From Ilex aquifolium (taxonomy: Eukaryota; Streptophyta; Magnoliopsida; Aquifoliales; Aquifoliaceae), in NCBI GenBank assembly GCA_951799425.1, contig OX637392.1, positions 55,194,093-55,258,092 of the forward strand: a stretch of DNA of 64,000 nucleotides. The letters run 5' to 3'. Below the pieces are notes generated by a model. It was given only the letters and a program-made list of their open reading frames with translations, was not told the origin of the DNA and ran no database searches. A program made the position numbers and the translations under genes. Shown in pieces: positions 1 through 11,822 of this stretch (positions are counted from its first letter, which is position 1; every line of letters begins with the position of its first letter).

Positions 1-1568
1 TAGGATTGCATTATATGTTTCATTCTTGTAGCAGTAAAATGGTCTCAAATGATAGGAGTATGTTTTTAGGAGGTGAATAGGCAACATCATATTTGACTTG
101 CTAACAAAATGGTGAATGGTGAATAAGCAACACCAGTTATATGTTCAAGCTGAGGCTGTTGATTAATTGAATACTACATCACAATATTAATAAATGGTCA
201 AAGGAGATTTCTGAACACATATACACGCTGATGATCTTGATTCAATGGAAGCAGAAGAAATTAGGTATCATGAGATGGCAGACTTAAATGGGCATATGAT
301 TTGTGAGCTGCTGCCTTCTGCTATAAGCTGAAGCATAGGCTTTAAGAGACGTAAAGATTAAAGTCCAAAACAGTGGATCTTGATGGAGATTATCACAAAT
401 GTCCACTGGGAATGAGATTCATTTGAATAATTGAAGTTTGTAGACCCTTCCTTTTCCCCTCCAGATCAGATATCTTTAGGTCCAGAGTTAGATCTATTCT
501 CTACTTCCTTGCAGTCCAGTTTAAGGCAATGTGCGATATGATACTTTTGGTAGTATGTGTTTTTAGTTGGTAGCGCCTCGTTGATTGACTTTGTATCAGC
601 TCCTTTTGATGCTGAATATCTTAATCTAAAGATGTGGGTGCTGATCATATTTAACTCCTCTGCACAGACCCCGTGGAAAAACGAATGATTTAAGTATTGT
701 TATAGAAGGTTTCCAACAAGATCCTAGTGGCTGCTTGTTGAGTGGAATTTATTTTTTAGTAGCTCAGTTGTCTGGCCTTCTCATCTTCTAGTTGAAATGC
801 TGATGTGATGATAATTCTGAAAATTCATGAAGTGGTTCATCTCATGGTTAAGAGAGATTTATTTTCATTATTACAAGTGTTAAAGGGAAAGATTGATGAT
901 TCCATTGAACTGCCAGTAACAGTCTAAGATAGGAGGTATTATAGAAAAAGTTGTTGTAAGGGTGTTAATGCAGATCTAGGAAAATATCATTACTTTGAGG
1001 GGCAATGAAGGTTTAGTGGGGAAGCACAACTGAGTAGAATATGCCTAGTTTGTTGCGCCTCCAATGACTTGGGTAATGACCTCATAGTTTAGTCACCAGC
1101 ACCTGCAGCATTGCTATGGGCTAAACTGGGTATAACCATTGTGAGCCAGGTTTGTGTTCGCTCACTTGTGATGACCATGTAACCCTTTGGCTTTTTACTT
1201 CTTAGTGACCTAGTATGGAGTTGTTTGATGAGTTTCTCTTGGTCTTCTACTCCCTCTTGGTTCTGCTTCTGTGTTTGGTTTCAACTTTCAACCTCCAACC
1301 TCTTGTTGATTAAGGGGAATTGTCAATTGACCAGTATGATTGCAGAGCTTGATCAATCTAAGCCTCTTCTATTTCCGTGCCACACAAAATGAGTGGGGTT
1401 CTGGTTTTCTGAACAGTCATGATTTGTGAAAATAATAATTAATCATTAATCCAGGAGAGAGAGTAAAGATGTCTTGACTGTTCTTGCTTAAAGATTCACT
1501 GCTAGTAGTATTTATGTAGTAATTTCTCATTACAAGAATCTCATACGAAATCTACTCTTACCTTGCAG
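1..1568 (+). other. Non-coding stretch, probably an intron of the DI19-type gene
   Basis: No reading frame here resembles the first half of the DI19 zinc-finger region, which should precede the exon at 1569. The stretch ends in a good acceptor (CCTTGCAG at 1561-1568). The simplest reading is a long intron, with the first exons left of the window. I see no other gene or repeat in it. Confidence 0.5.
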
Positions 1569-3109
1569 GTTTGTCCCATTTGCTCTGTTAAAGTTGCAAG
1601 TGACATGTTAAGTCATATCACGATTCAACATGGACACCTATTCAAGATATCCTTTGAAATGGAAGAATCGTTAGTGTGTAACTTGTCCTTACAGCTTCAA
1701 CAGTATGCCTATAGGCGCACTGTTGATAATATTGCACCATTTTCAATTCCTTGGAGTTTTCTTTAACTTGTGATTACTTGCAGAGACGTCGCAGATTACG
1801 TAGAGTTGCAATTCCCAACAGTCAGGCACTTTCCCTTTTGGGCAGGGATCTTCGCGAGGCCCATCTGCAGGTGCTTCTAGGAGGTAGTGGCTACCGGTCA
1901 AATAGTGCTACTTCATCTAATGCAGTGTCTGATCCATTCCTTTCATCACTTGTTCTGAACTTCCCTGCATCTGAAGCAGAAGACATTTCAAAATCTGTGG
2001 TATCCAGTATTGAGGACACTTCTATGAAGAGTACACCGTCACAACATATATGGAAATCAAGGTAATGGATCAATTTATTTTTCTGTCTCATAGGGAACCT
2101 TGGGCTTCTCATCAATTTTTGAGCACCTTGCAACTTGCATACACATTTACTATTTTCCGTAGCGCACAAGAGTTACTTGTCTCTCAAGACTATATGGTGG
2201 ACCGCCAAAGGATATAGTAGGCAATGTACCTGTAATTCATGACATTGTTAGTTAGAAGATTTGAGTTGGATAATGTGTAAAGTAATATATATCATTAACT
2301 TAGGCTTAATCATGTCAAAAAAAGAGAGCTTGTTATTCATAAGTTCCATAGTACTTTTTGTTTCACTTGACAATTATTAGGAAAGATTGCACATTGTAAA
2401 GTGGCTAGTATACTTGCCTGTCCTAAAGGGTCTCACCCCATGTCATTGCCATTTGCTGAGTGTGCTAGGAAATGACCCCCTGCAGATACTCAAAGAATAT
2501 TGACGCCATATTTTCACAAAGGTTGTCTATATCTTTTTCTTCCAATGTATTTATTCTTGTTTTTCATGAGCGATAAAGAGGAAGTTATTCAAATGCAAGA
2601 AAAAAAGAGTAGAATTAGAAGTCAAGTAAGAAGGAAGGAGGCTAGTCCCCGAAAATGCTCCGCGCATAGGTTCGTTTGTCGTTGGGGCTTACAATTCACC
2701 TTCTGACTCATTCCTTCGGTCGAGCCTTCTTCGGGAATCGATCAGTCTATCACAGGCCGCTCTGTCATTGTCTAATATTTGGTTGCCTAATCACACAATA
2801 CTTATCGTAAATCTTGGGACTGCTTTAAGATAGATCACGTAGTTACTTGAATCATTACTTTTGTTAAATGACTCACTCCCTCATGTTTGATGCACCTGAG
2901 CTCCTGCAAACGATGTCTTCTAGATTTATTTTTTTTCTAACAGTACCCCCCCCCCCCCCCCCCCTTTTTGTCTCCCTTTCTATGTTCCCTTTCCTTGCAG
3001 TTTTGATCAATCATTGAGTCATGAAGAACGGGAAAAGAGAATTAGGCAGGCTGCTGGAAGGTCTGTTTTTATCCAAGACCTGCTTCTCTCGACTGTGTTG
3101 GCCGACTAG
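1569..3109 (+). CDS. DI19: DI19-type (dehydration-induced 19) zinc-finger protein, 3' part
   Basis: DI19 proteins are nuclear, drought- and ABA-responsive zinc-finger proteins that bind DNA. Three exons are visible: 1569-1646, 1778-2061 and 3001-3109, together 156 codons plus the stop TAG at 3107-3109. The first encodes the second half of the zinc-finger region (VCPIC near its start, then HITIQH). The second starts LQRRRRLRR, a basic nuclear-localisation-like stretch, followed by the DI19 C-terminal domain (LSLLGRDLREAHLQ, then DPFLSSLVLNF). The third holds the family's acidic and basic tail and ends SVFIQDLLLSTVLAD. The intron at 2062-3000 is GT-AG. The intron at 1647-1777 appears to be AT-AC. 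The N-terminal exons lie outside the window. Family assignment is firm; which of the several DI19 paralogues this is cannot be said. Confidence 0.9.
1647..1777 (+). other. Probable U12-type AT-AC intron in the DI19 gene
   Basis: The intron begins ATATCCTTTG, the U12 5' splice-site consensus. It has TTTTCTTTAACT at 1757-1768, one mismatch from the U12 branch-site consensus, and ends in AC at 1777. The branch A (1765 or 1766) is 11-12 nt from the 3' end. Removing it joins LFK to LQRRRRLRR in phase 0, the junction expected in DI19 proteins. No GT donor near LFK gives that junction. Confidence 0.85.
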
Positions 3110-4035
3110 TGGAAGCAGTAAGTTATTGCAATTTTCAAAATAATGCTAGAATGATATTCAGTAATTCCGATCATGGGCAGTTTTGGGTGGGCTTCTAAAG
3201 ATTTACATTGTCGAACAACCCAATTCATGCCCCGATGTTTTCTACTGAAGCAGCATTTGTGAGTGCTTATTAGTTGATCATCTTTAGAGGTTCTCAACAG
3301 TGCTGCTGCTATGGAAAGAAGTGGATCATCTAATGTTATGAAAATTTCACTTTAAATTAGTTGTTGCGTTGCTAGCTAAACCCTTTGAAAGCATACTTTC
3401 GGCTAGAAATGGATGGGTCTTATGTTATGGTTTGTTTCAGAGGCTGTTAAAAATTAATAGTCCTACTTTCTATGGAATGATAACGTTGAATTATGTCCTT
3501 GGTATGGAATTAGATATGCGTTTTGTTAGTGCAGCGACGTTTCAGACTAAACTCTGATCAAATCTTGCTAGTTTGTATCATATGTGAGTGTAGTTAAAGG
3601 GGATTGCTTATTGCTCTCTCATTTCCTAATTTTCTGTTGGTATTTTCACTTTCTTTTGGAGTGAAAACCCACAGAAACGTAGTCCAAGCTCATAGTCGAA
3701 GGCCTTGCTAGCTAGTCTTTTGATTTGTTGGGGATTGAAAATTATTGGGAAAGCTTGTTTGCAAGAAACTGTATGTTACAATGAGAAGCTAGGGATTGAT
3801 AAGGTGTGGTGTTGGAATACATGGAAAATGTAGGTGTTAGATTTTAAGTCTTCCAACCAGAGGCTAAACCTGATTAGCTGTCTAAGTCACTTGAGATCTC
3901 ATTGACATGGTTTGCTTGGGTAAGGTATGGGAATCCATCTATATGTGACAGACATTTGGAGGTGATTTAGGACTAATTACCATGATCTTCCTTGGGTGGT
4001 TGGTCCAAGTGAGGACAGGACTAACATAATGAAGT
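3110..4035. other. 3' UTR of the DI19 gene and intergenic DNA
   Basis: Sequence just after the DI19 stop is probably 3' UTR, but I could not fix a poly(A) site. Beyond about 3700 I see no gene. Confidence 0.5.
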
Positions 4036-4382
4036 GAGTTAACTACTTATATACCATTTATTCAATCAAACCTTTGGACTATGTTTTGTATCAATTTGGT
4101 TTCTGAACTATGCAATCTAACTCGAGGGGACTTTTTTGTCCAAATTTGTTAACTCTGATGGAAATCCTTACGTGCACTTCACGTGGTCCCTAAACTATAA
4201 GTTAATCTCTGATTCACATAATGTGCACGTGATGATTTTCGTTAGAGTTAATGGTGAATTTGTATGGAATTGTCATATTGAGTCATATTGCATAGTTTAA
4301 GGGTTAAATTGACACAAACCATAATTCAGGAGCTTGATTGACATAAACGGTATATTTTAGGGCTAAAAAAGGTAGTTAACTC
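4036..4382. mobile_element. Mutator-like MITE with long inverted repeats
   Basis: A perfect 9-bp direct repeat TAATGAAGT flanks the element (4027-4035 and 4383-4391). The ends are GAGTTAACTAC and its inverse. The inverted similarity runs on with mismatches for more than 100 bp on each side, including a TATGCAAT block. There is no coding capacity. A 9-bp duplication with long TIRs is typical of Mutator-like elements. Confidence 0.8.
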
Positions 4383-5262
4383 TAATGAAGTTGTGTTCCT
4401 CTCTGCTTTGGTTGTTAGTAATAAGTATCTATTAAGAGCTGTTGATATAATTAATGTATTTTTTTCAAAATACTATTGAATAACCTTATCCATATTTTAG
4501 ACAATCTAACAAATCAGGGAATATGACTCAAAACATATTCCATGACCTAACTTCCTCCATCCAGTGGTAAACTTGGCCTGTATGTTTGAGGTGAGTTTGG
4601 TCTGCGATTCTACACTGAACCTCTAAGCTGGGCTTGGTCTGACATAGGGTCGTTAGGTTGGACCATATATTTCAAATTCATGGAACATCAAAACTTTTTT
4701 GATAAAAATTGAAACAAATTAACTATCAATCTACAATAATTTTAAAACAAAATTATTAAATTGCGGCACTTTAGAATATATCAAATTACAGCATTTTTAA
4801 AAAAAAAATAGGGTTGTTGACTACGCTATTGTTAAAAAGAAAAAACACAGTCAACAACCCTGTTATTTAAGAGTGTGAATTCATTGAATGCAACACCTTT
4901 CTTTTGTATCTGATTGAAACACTGAATAACCTTATCGAGCCAAAGATTAAAAGCAATTTCGCTTTTAATTATAAAAAAAAATATCGTAGTTTCATAAATC
5001 AATTTAAAAGTACTTCAAACATATTATAAATTTTTTTATTTCAATTATAAAAAACTAGCCCAAATGGATGGATAATATTCACATAAAAAAAAAAAAAGAT
5101 TTGATTATTATACTAAGATGATATAATAAAAATAGTTAGATACAAGTGAAGGTGGACCCTTTTAGTTTCCTTCCAAACAGACCACGGCCAAAATTAAAAA
5201 GTCATAGTTGCAAAAGGACGGTGGGATTTAACGGCGGTCGGTGTTGTGTCGTTGTGAAAAAA
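4383..5262. other. AT-rich intergenic DNA
   Basis: No coding frame is recognised. It holds A/T homopolymer runs and an imperfect inverted pair at about 4810-4860 (GGGTTGTTGAC with GTCAACAACCC). Confidence 0.5.
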
Positions 5263-5432
5263 GTGTAGCGTTAGATGGACTTAAAAATTAGATTTAAAAA
5301 TTAGACTTGATAATTTTAACCATTGAATATGTAGTGGGTCCCAATAAATACTGAGACCTACAGTGAAATCAATTATTTTAATTATTAAATATAATTTTTA
5401 AGTCTATTTTTTAAATTAATGTAGCATTGCTC
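5263..5432. mobile_element. Copy 1 of a ~170-bp MITE family (9-bp TSD)
   Basis: A perfect 9-bp duplication GTGAAAAAA flanks it (5254-5262 and 5433-5441). The right end read inward starts GAGCAATGCTACATTAA and then GACTTAAAAATTA, which pairs with GGACTTAAAAATTAG near the left end. Related copies lie at 33901, 37747, 43582 and 52899. Confidence 0.75.
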
Positions 5433-6320
5433 GTGAAAAAAATAGTGGCGAACAATCGTATGGAGGTTGCATCAATAGGGTTTTTGTGGGCCAACCTTCG
5501 AGTCTAATATTCAGTATTTTCTTCCTCATCCAATTACGAAAGCAAAATCAGATTTTTTTCTTGAAGAGTGCGGTTTGCTAGGTATGTAATACAACCCGTT
5601 AATATGAATAATAAATAATATTTAATATAAAACACTACTCTAATTCAACACAACAAACTTATTTAGTCGATATAGTATGAAAAAGTTCTTATTTTTACAT
5701 TTTTTTTTTTACCATTTTCTTGATTAGATATTGTATGAATTCTTATAGAATTTTGAGATTTTAAATTAGGTTTTCAAGCATTTAGACTTGGATCAGATAG
5801 AGCGGAAGTAAGGGCAGGAGCAAGAGTCAGGGTAGAAGAGCAAAAGCGGTAAAATTCAAAAACATTTGAGAGTAGAGCGCATTGAAAACGTCATATTATA
5901 TGCATGAATCAAGACTTTTTAAATAAAAATTGAAATAATAATGAGTACACGTATAAATAAGTTGATGAATTTTATAAGTTAATGTCTACGCTGCTAATCA
6001 CTTTTCGTATGTTATTAAAAAAAAATTGTGGGTATCATAACCTTATTCATACCACGATTAATAAACTAATCGGATTAAAACAAGCGAAAATCATATGACA
6101 AAACTAATTAAATATATTAAATAATAATTATTTAATCCAGAGTACGAATTCAATACAAAACACTTTTGTCACAACCTAAAAAACAAGAACTTAGTCAAAA
6201 GTGATGAATAGTGGTGTGTTTGGGGCCCACTGCTCGAGCCATCTGACTCATTCGTGATAGGATCATATTCGTAGGATATGGATACCACACAACTCTTTCA
6301 TTTTTATCGTTTTATCTTTT
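5433..6320. other. AT-rich intergenic DNA
   Basis: I see nothing beyond homopolymer runs and AT-rich sequence. Confidence 0.45.
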
Positions 6321-9174
6321 GGGAAAATTATATTTTATACCCTAAAAATTGCATATTTTCCATTTTTTACTCCTAAATATTAGATTTTTCATATTTTACC
6401 CCTAATTTATTACAAAAAGTAAAGTTATGTATCCCAAATTAGTTAACCAAATGTTGTATCTCAAATGATGTTTAGTAAAAATGAGTTAGATCCACTAATG
6501 CAACCAACAATACTGATTGGATATATAAAATTTGGTAAACATAACAATATTTTATTAAAAATATTACAATATAGTCTTTTCATTATCTTTCGTTGTTTAT
6601 TTCGTTAAAAAACACCACATAGACATTGATGGAATAAGTAATAAAAACTAACAAAAATGTCACATTATAATATTTTTAATGTACTAAGCAATGTTATCAG
6701 AACTGGATCGGACCGGCCGGTTGAATCGGTTTAACCGCGAACCGGGACCTAGACCGGTCCGATTCCCAAGTTGGACCATGTAAGGCAGTGAACAGGCCAA
6801 TTTTTATAAAAAATCGTGAACCAACGGTTTTATAAAAACTGGACGGTTTAATACCCATTTAAAAATTATATTACATAAATAAATTAAACACAAATTTGTA
6901 CAGGATTTGGGGCTTTTTTTGCCCTAAATCGCATAACATAAGGGATGGATCTTCTGTCTTCGACTATGATCTTCGACTGCAACCAGCGATCTTCGACCAG
7001 GGAGGGATCTTCGACTGCAACCAGCGATCTTCGACTGCGACCAGCGAACCCAGACTGCGATCAGAGACTCAGGCAAACCTAGCGAACCAGCGAACTCAGG
7101 CGTCATCTCCTCCCTTTAAGGTAAAAACTTTCTTCCAAATCTTATACAATAAAACTATGGTTTGTGTTTTTGGGCATAATATGATCTGGTTGTGTTTGTG
7201 TTTTTGATTGTGAGTCTGTGACAGTGTGACTATATCTTTTATTTTTTAATTTTTTAGTATGATGTGTGATGTTTGTTTAATTATTTGGTGTTTAATTTTG
7301 TACATTGTTGGGTCTGTGAAGTTTTCAATTTCTATTATGTACTTGGATCTTTAAAGTTCAACTTTGATATTTGGTATAAGTGTTTGTTTTACATAACTTC
7401 ATTAATTTTATGATAAACTAGTAATTGCCCGTGCCTGAAGGCACGGCGTAACGAAAAATTAAATTTAAACTAAAAAATCTATTCTTTGCAACCTAAAACT
7501 TGTCAATTTAAAATCAAGGTAGTCCAAAAAATTCGGCATAATTTTCTCTAAAAATAAGAACCCATAAAATTTAAACCTGTATACAGAACTTACAATCATA
7601 CATAACAATCATCATAATTCACCATACCATCACAATAATCAATACATACACAGTCATCAACATATATCCAACGACCAAAACATCAAGCTAGTCTCTACTA
7701 ATTTCAAGAAATTTGGGCAGAGTTTCCTCTATAAATAGAAGCCCAAAAAAATCAAAACCTGTCTATAAAACTTACAATTATACATATCACCACAATCATC
7801 ATAACCATGTTTATCCAAACCACCAAAACAAAACCAGCACAACCATATATAATTAGTTAATTGTACAAAAGATGGAACACAAAACAAATAGTTAGTGAAA
7901 TAGTTAACACGAACAAAAAAAAGTTAGTGAACTACTGAAAAGTTCCAAAAGAATTGTATTCGTTGAACTACTGAAATAGTTAGTGTATCTATTTTGTTCG
8001 TCTCACTGGGATATCAATAAGCAACCTTTTGAAGAACATTTATCCACTTTAAATCAATAAAGTCATCTCATAATATTCTTATAAATCAACCAACGCAACA
8101 AATGGTAAACTTTACAACCTTCCACAAACCTGTAGGCCCCTTCCATAAAGTAATCCACCTAAGGAAAGAATTTTCAATAATCAAAACTCAAATAAGATCT
8201 TAAGCTCAATATCCATACTCATTCAAAATTAAGGTCCATCATTCTACCGTTCTTTGACTACTCTCAACCTGTACCAAGCAGACATGTTTAATGTAGGAGA
8301 GAAAGAGCACATAGTATTTCTATGTATCATTTCAACAAACGGTTCATAAATCTTTATTGGTGGTAGTATAGCGGTGTGTGAGCTCGATATGCGAGTGTTT
8401 GATTAGTTGCAATTACGTGTGTGTTGTGTTTTTGCATGAGAAATAGAGAAATATAGAAATTTTCATTAAGAGAGGCTGTCACACCTAGACAATGGTTTAA
8501 TCAGTGAAGTTATTAGAGATGGCCTAACAGAGAGAGAAAGGGAGAAAGACAGAGAGAGGGGAGTGAAAGAGGGAGGAATAAAAAAAAAAAAAAGGACATG
8601 AAGGATTACTAATTCCTCAACACATCATTAACGCGAAGATAAATTTTATTTGTAGACAAAGAACTACCAAAAACTGAGAACAAATATCATAGATAAATAT
8701 TCCTTCAACTAAACAATGTACTGAAAAAAAAATTTAATAATTTAACACAAATGCTCATGAATTCAAAAAATCTACATATAGTCATTGAAAATTTATCATC
8801 ATACATGTGTGGAAGAAGCTATTAAAACTATAACAAAAGTCATGAACGTAGAACTGATGTAAGTTGATCACTTGCATGCATAAAGGCAATAGAACATTAA
8901 TAACAATTTTCATAGGTTTTGGTTGCATACAAAATGTGATTGGAATTGAACTGGGGCTGCATCATGAATTTCAAAACATTTGGCACTATTCATTCCTCAC
9001 CTTCTCGCCCATCCAAAAGCTAACCAATTCACTGATAGCAAATTGCATGAAAAACCAACCAATAAACACAATCAAACCATAGGAAGTAAAAAAAGCCATT
9101 GTTGGACATTGCAAACAAACTCATGATGTATGTGAGAGAGAGGGGGCAGGAAGAGAGAAACTGATGGTGTATGT

Positions 9175-9330
9175 GGGTGTGTCAATACCATCCTCTTGTT
9201 CATCTTCTTCAATCAACCTATCTTTGAAGCCATTGTCCAAACCTCTTGAAACTCTCACTTTGGAGATCAAAAACCACTGAAACAAAACAAACCCAATTCC
9301 AATCAAAGCAGACAAAGGTATCAAAATCAA
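9175..9330 (-). pseudogene. Captured fragment of a vacuolar H+-pyrophosphatase gene (N-terminus)
   Basis: The minus-strand frame reads [20 protein letters not shown], then SKVRVSR, then DRLIEEDE. These match the first transmembrane helix and following loop of plant V-PPases, which pump protons into the vacuole using pyrophosphate. The rest of the about 760-residue protein is absent. Beyond about 9175 the frame drifts into unrelated sequence and stops. It lies inside the Helitron on the Helitron's own strand, so it is best read as a captured first exon. Confidence 0.75.
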
Positions 9331-10100
9331 TGTGAAGTCTCACTCATCAAACGACCCAATCTTTATTTGTGCCCCTGCCAAATCTTGAAATTAAAAAGTC
9401 TTATCTTTATCATCTGTTCTAATTTAAACCACAACCTAAACAAAAAGAATGCAATTGTTCCACTAATATATTGAATAGACCAATTAATCATGAACAATGT
9501 ATATAATGGGAAGAAAAAACAATGAACAATGTACATACCAGGAAAATAAAAAACAATGAACAATAAAAAGTGGGTGCATGAGCAAATGAGCAAGTGATCA
9601 AGTGAACCTACCACTACGTCATGCCAACGTTATTCAAATTGTATACTCATTAAATCACCCCTCAAATAAAAATAAAGATTTATAATATCTAAATCACATA
9701 TATTCTGTAAAATCATAAAAATGCTGGAAAAAGTGTTGAAATAATTAAAGCCATCGCACATCTAAAAGTTATAAGACATCATTAACTTAGTAAATGTCTC
9801 AATACTATGATTATCAATTTGCAAAAATAGACTATAAAAAAGCTGAAAGTTAATTGAAGAGTACCAAACTTAAAAATATTGTAATCTTCCCCTTTCTTTT
9901 CTTTTCTTTCCTAGCAACCAACCGAAGGGGAAAAACTGCAAGCTTGAACTCCATTTGCTTACACATGAAACATCACATGCACAATTTGTTCGGTGCAAAC
10001 ATCTGAAAAATCGCTTGCTAAAACAGGATAATAACTTACAGATTTTTGTGGCGTAAAAACTTGAAACGTCTATGTATGCACATACACATACACTAAACCG

Positions 10101-10598
10101 ACACAAACCAGCACACACATATGCACATACAAAATTATGTATACAATTACACAAATAATTTTTTGGGTGACCTAATCTCAATAATAAAAAAGCAGGAGAC
10201 CAAATCAAATGGGTAAACAGTATAGCCCATAAACTGCAAAAAAACAAAGGCTAAGTTAAGAAATTTTTCCTTGTGTTTAATTGCAGGGAGAATTAACAAA
10301 TTCCATTTACTACATATCCATTTCCAGCTAAGTTATTCATCCCAAACCCACACAAACCAGCACACACGTATGCACATACAAAATTATGTATACAATTACA
10401 CAAATAATTTTTTGGGTGACCTAATCTCAATAATAAAAAAGCAGGAGACCAAATCAAATGGGTAAACAGTATAGCCCATAAACTGCAAGAAAACAAAGGC
10501 TAAGTTAAGAAATTTTTCCTTGTGTTTAATTGCAGGGAGAATTAACAAATTCCATTTACTACATATCCATTTTCAGCTAAGTTATTCATCCCAAACCC
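10101..10598. repeat. 249-bp tandem duplication, two copies
   Basis: The units 10101-10349 and 10350-10598 are nearly identical, with only a few substitutions. Both include TTTTTTGGGTGACCTAATCT and TTCCTTGTGTTTAATTGCAG. The high identity suggests the duplication is younger than the Helitron's other decay. Confidence 0.85.
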
Positions 10599-10802
10599 AC
10601 AAAGGAAATCAAAACAGAAACCATTATTTATTGACATGCCTTTATGGTCAACTATTGCCTAATCAACTTGTTTTTACCCTACATATTGCACTGACATACT
10701 TTGCAGCTCTCATACTTTTATGTGTCTTATTTGCATCACAAGGGTAAGAACAACATTTTTTGGTGCATTGATATTGTCTTTTTCATTCATCATCTGTATT
10801 AG

Positions 10803-10994
10803 GCTGGAACCAAGGCTCCAAGGCAGCCACAGCATGATCTACATTGCAAAATTGAAGGTCCGGCTGCATATGATGTTCTTATAAACTTTGCTCAACGTTG
10901 GAGAAAAGCAAGAAAATGGAATGAGTTTCGATTACTCAAAAAAAAATTAATGACCTTAGTGAATCCCTCAGTGGTGCTAGTCTATGTCCAATGA
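10803..10994 (+). pseudogene. Captured phospholipase D exon fragment
   Basis: The frame beginning at 10803, right after an acceptor-like TATTAG, reads [20 protein letters not shown], then [16 protein letters not shown]. This matches the segment of plant C2-type phospholipases D after the first HKD motif ([21 protein letters not shown]). The usual Trp before HDLH is Gln here. The frame stays open for 63 codons, but homology fades after about codon 45. Neither HKD catalytic motif is present. It runs opposite to the Helitron and is separate cargo from the V-PPase piece. Confidence 0.82.
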
Positions 10995-11594
10995 AGAATA
11001 TCATCATGCGTGGTTGAACATAACCCCAATAAGCCCCTTACCCAGCCTCTACCAACCCATGCCCCTAAAACCGGTGCAAATATTTTTGTAAATTTCCTCG
11101 ACTTGGTGCAATTATTCAGTGAAAACTCAGTGGACAAATTCAATGCAAAACAGAGAATTAGAATGTCAAGCTTATTATGCTGATTGCTTCCAACACTTTA
11201 TAAAATAAACCAAAAGCATTCCCACGACAATATAGGTTGCTTAGAAGATAAAATCCTAAAGAGAGAAAATGTATATACCTGGCCTAACCTTGTCAAGTCC
11301 AATGCTGAAACAAAATCCCAAATCCAATAATTCCAAATTTGAAATAAAGTTACAATTTTGCTATAATATAAAAAAGAAATTTGCAAGCAAATCTCACCAT
11401 TTACTGCAACAAAACAAATATAACTACATTCAATTTATAAAAAGTATAAAAAGTTAAACAACTGACTAAAAAACTAAATTCAATTATGTACTCTAATTTC
11501 AATTCTATAATAACATATTCCCAATCCAATGTATGTGCATTTAAATATAACTTTCGAGCAAAAGAATAATAGCAATCAATAAAATTAGGAGCAA

Positions 11595-11822
11595 TCAAAG
11601 GAGTCTCCCTGCCTTGAAAGCTAGAAGTCTGTTGATTGGCAATTATGAGGAAGATGCAGGCTGCTCAGTTGCTTGGTGAACTGCCTGCGCCGAAAAACCA
11701 TTCGTTCATTCTTTTTATATTGGATATTTGCATGTAAGCTGTAAGCAGGGTTGTAAGCTTTTGTTTTCATTGTAACACTTTTTGAACTATGAAATAAAGT
11801 GTTGATTTGTTTGAAAAAAAAA
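11595..11822 (+). other. Possible captured transcript 3' end
   Basis: The stretch looks like a plant 3' UTR: T-rich, with TTTGAACTATGAAATAAAG followed by an A-run at about 11815-11822. It sits inside the Helitron with no recognisable reading frame upstream. Confidence 0.3.
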
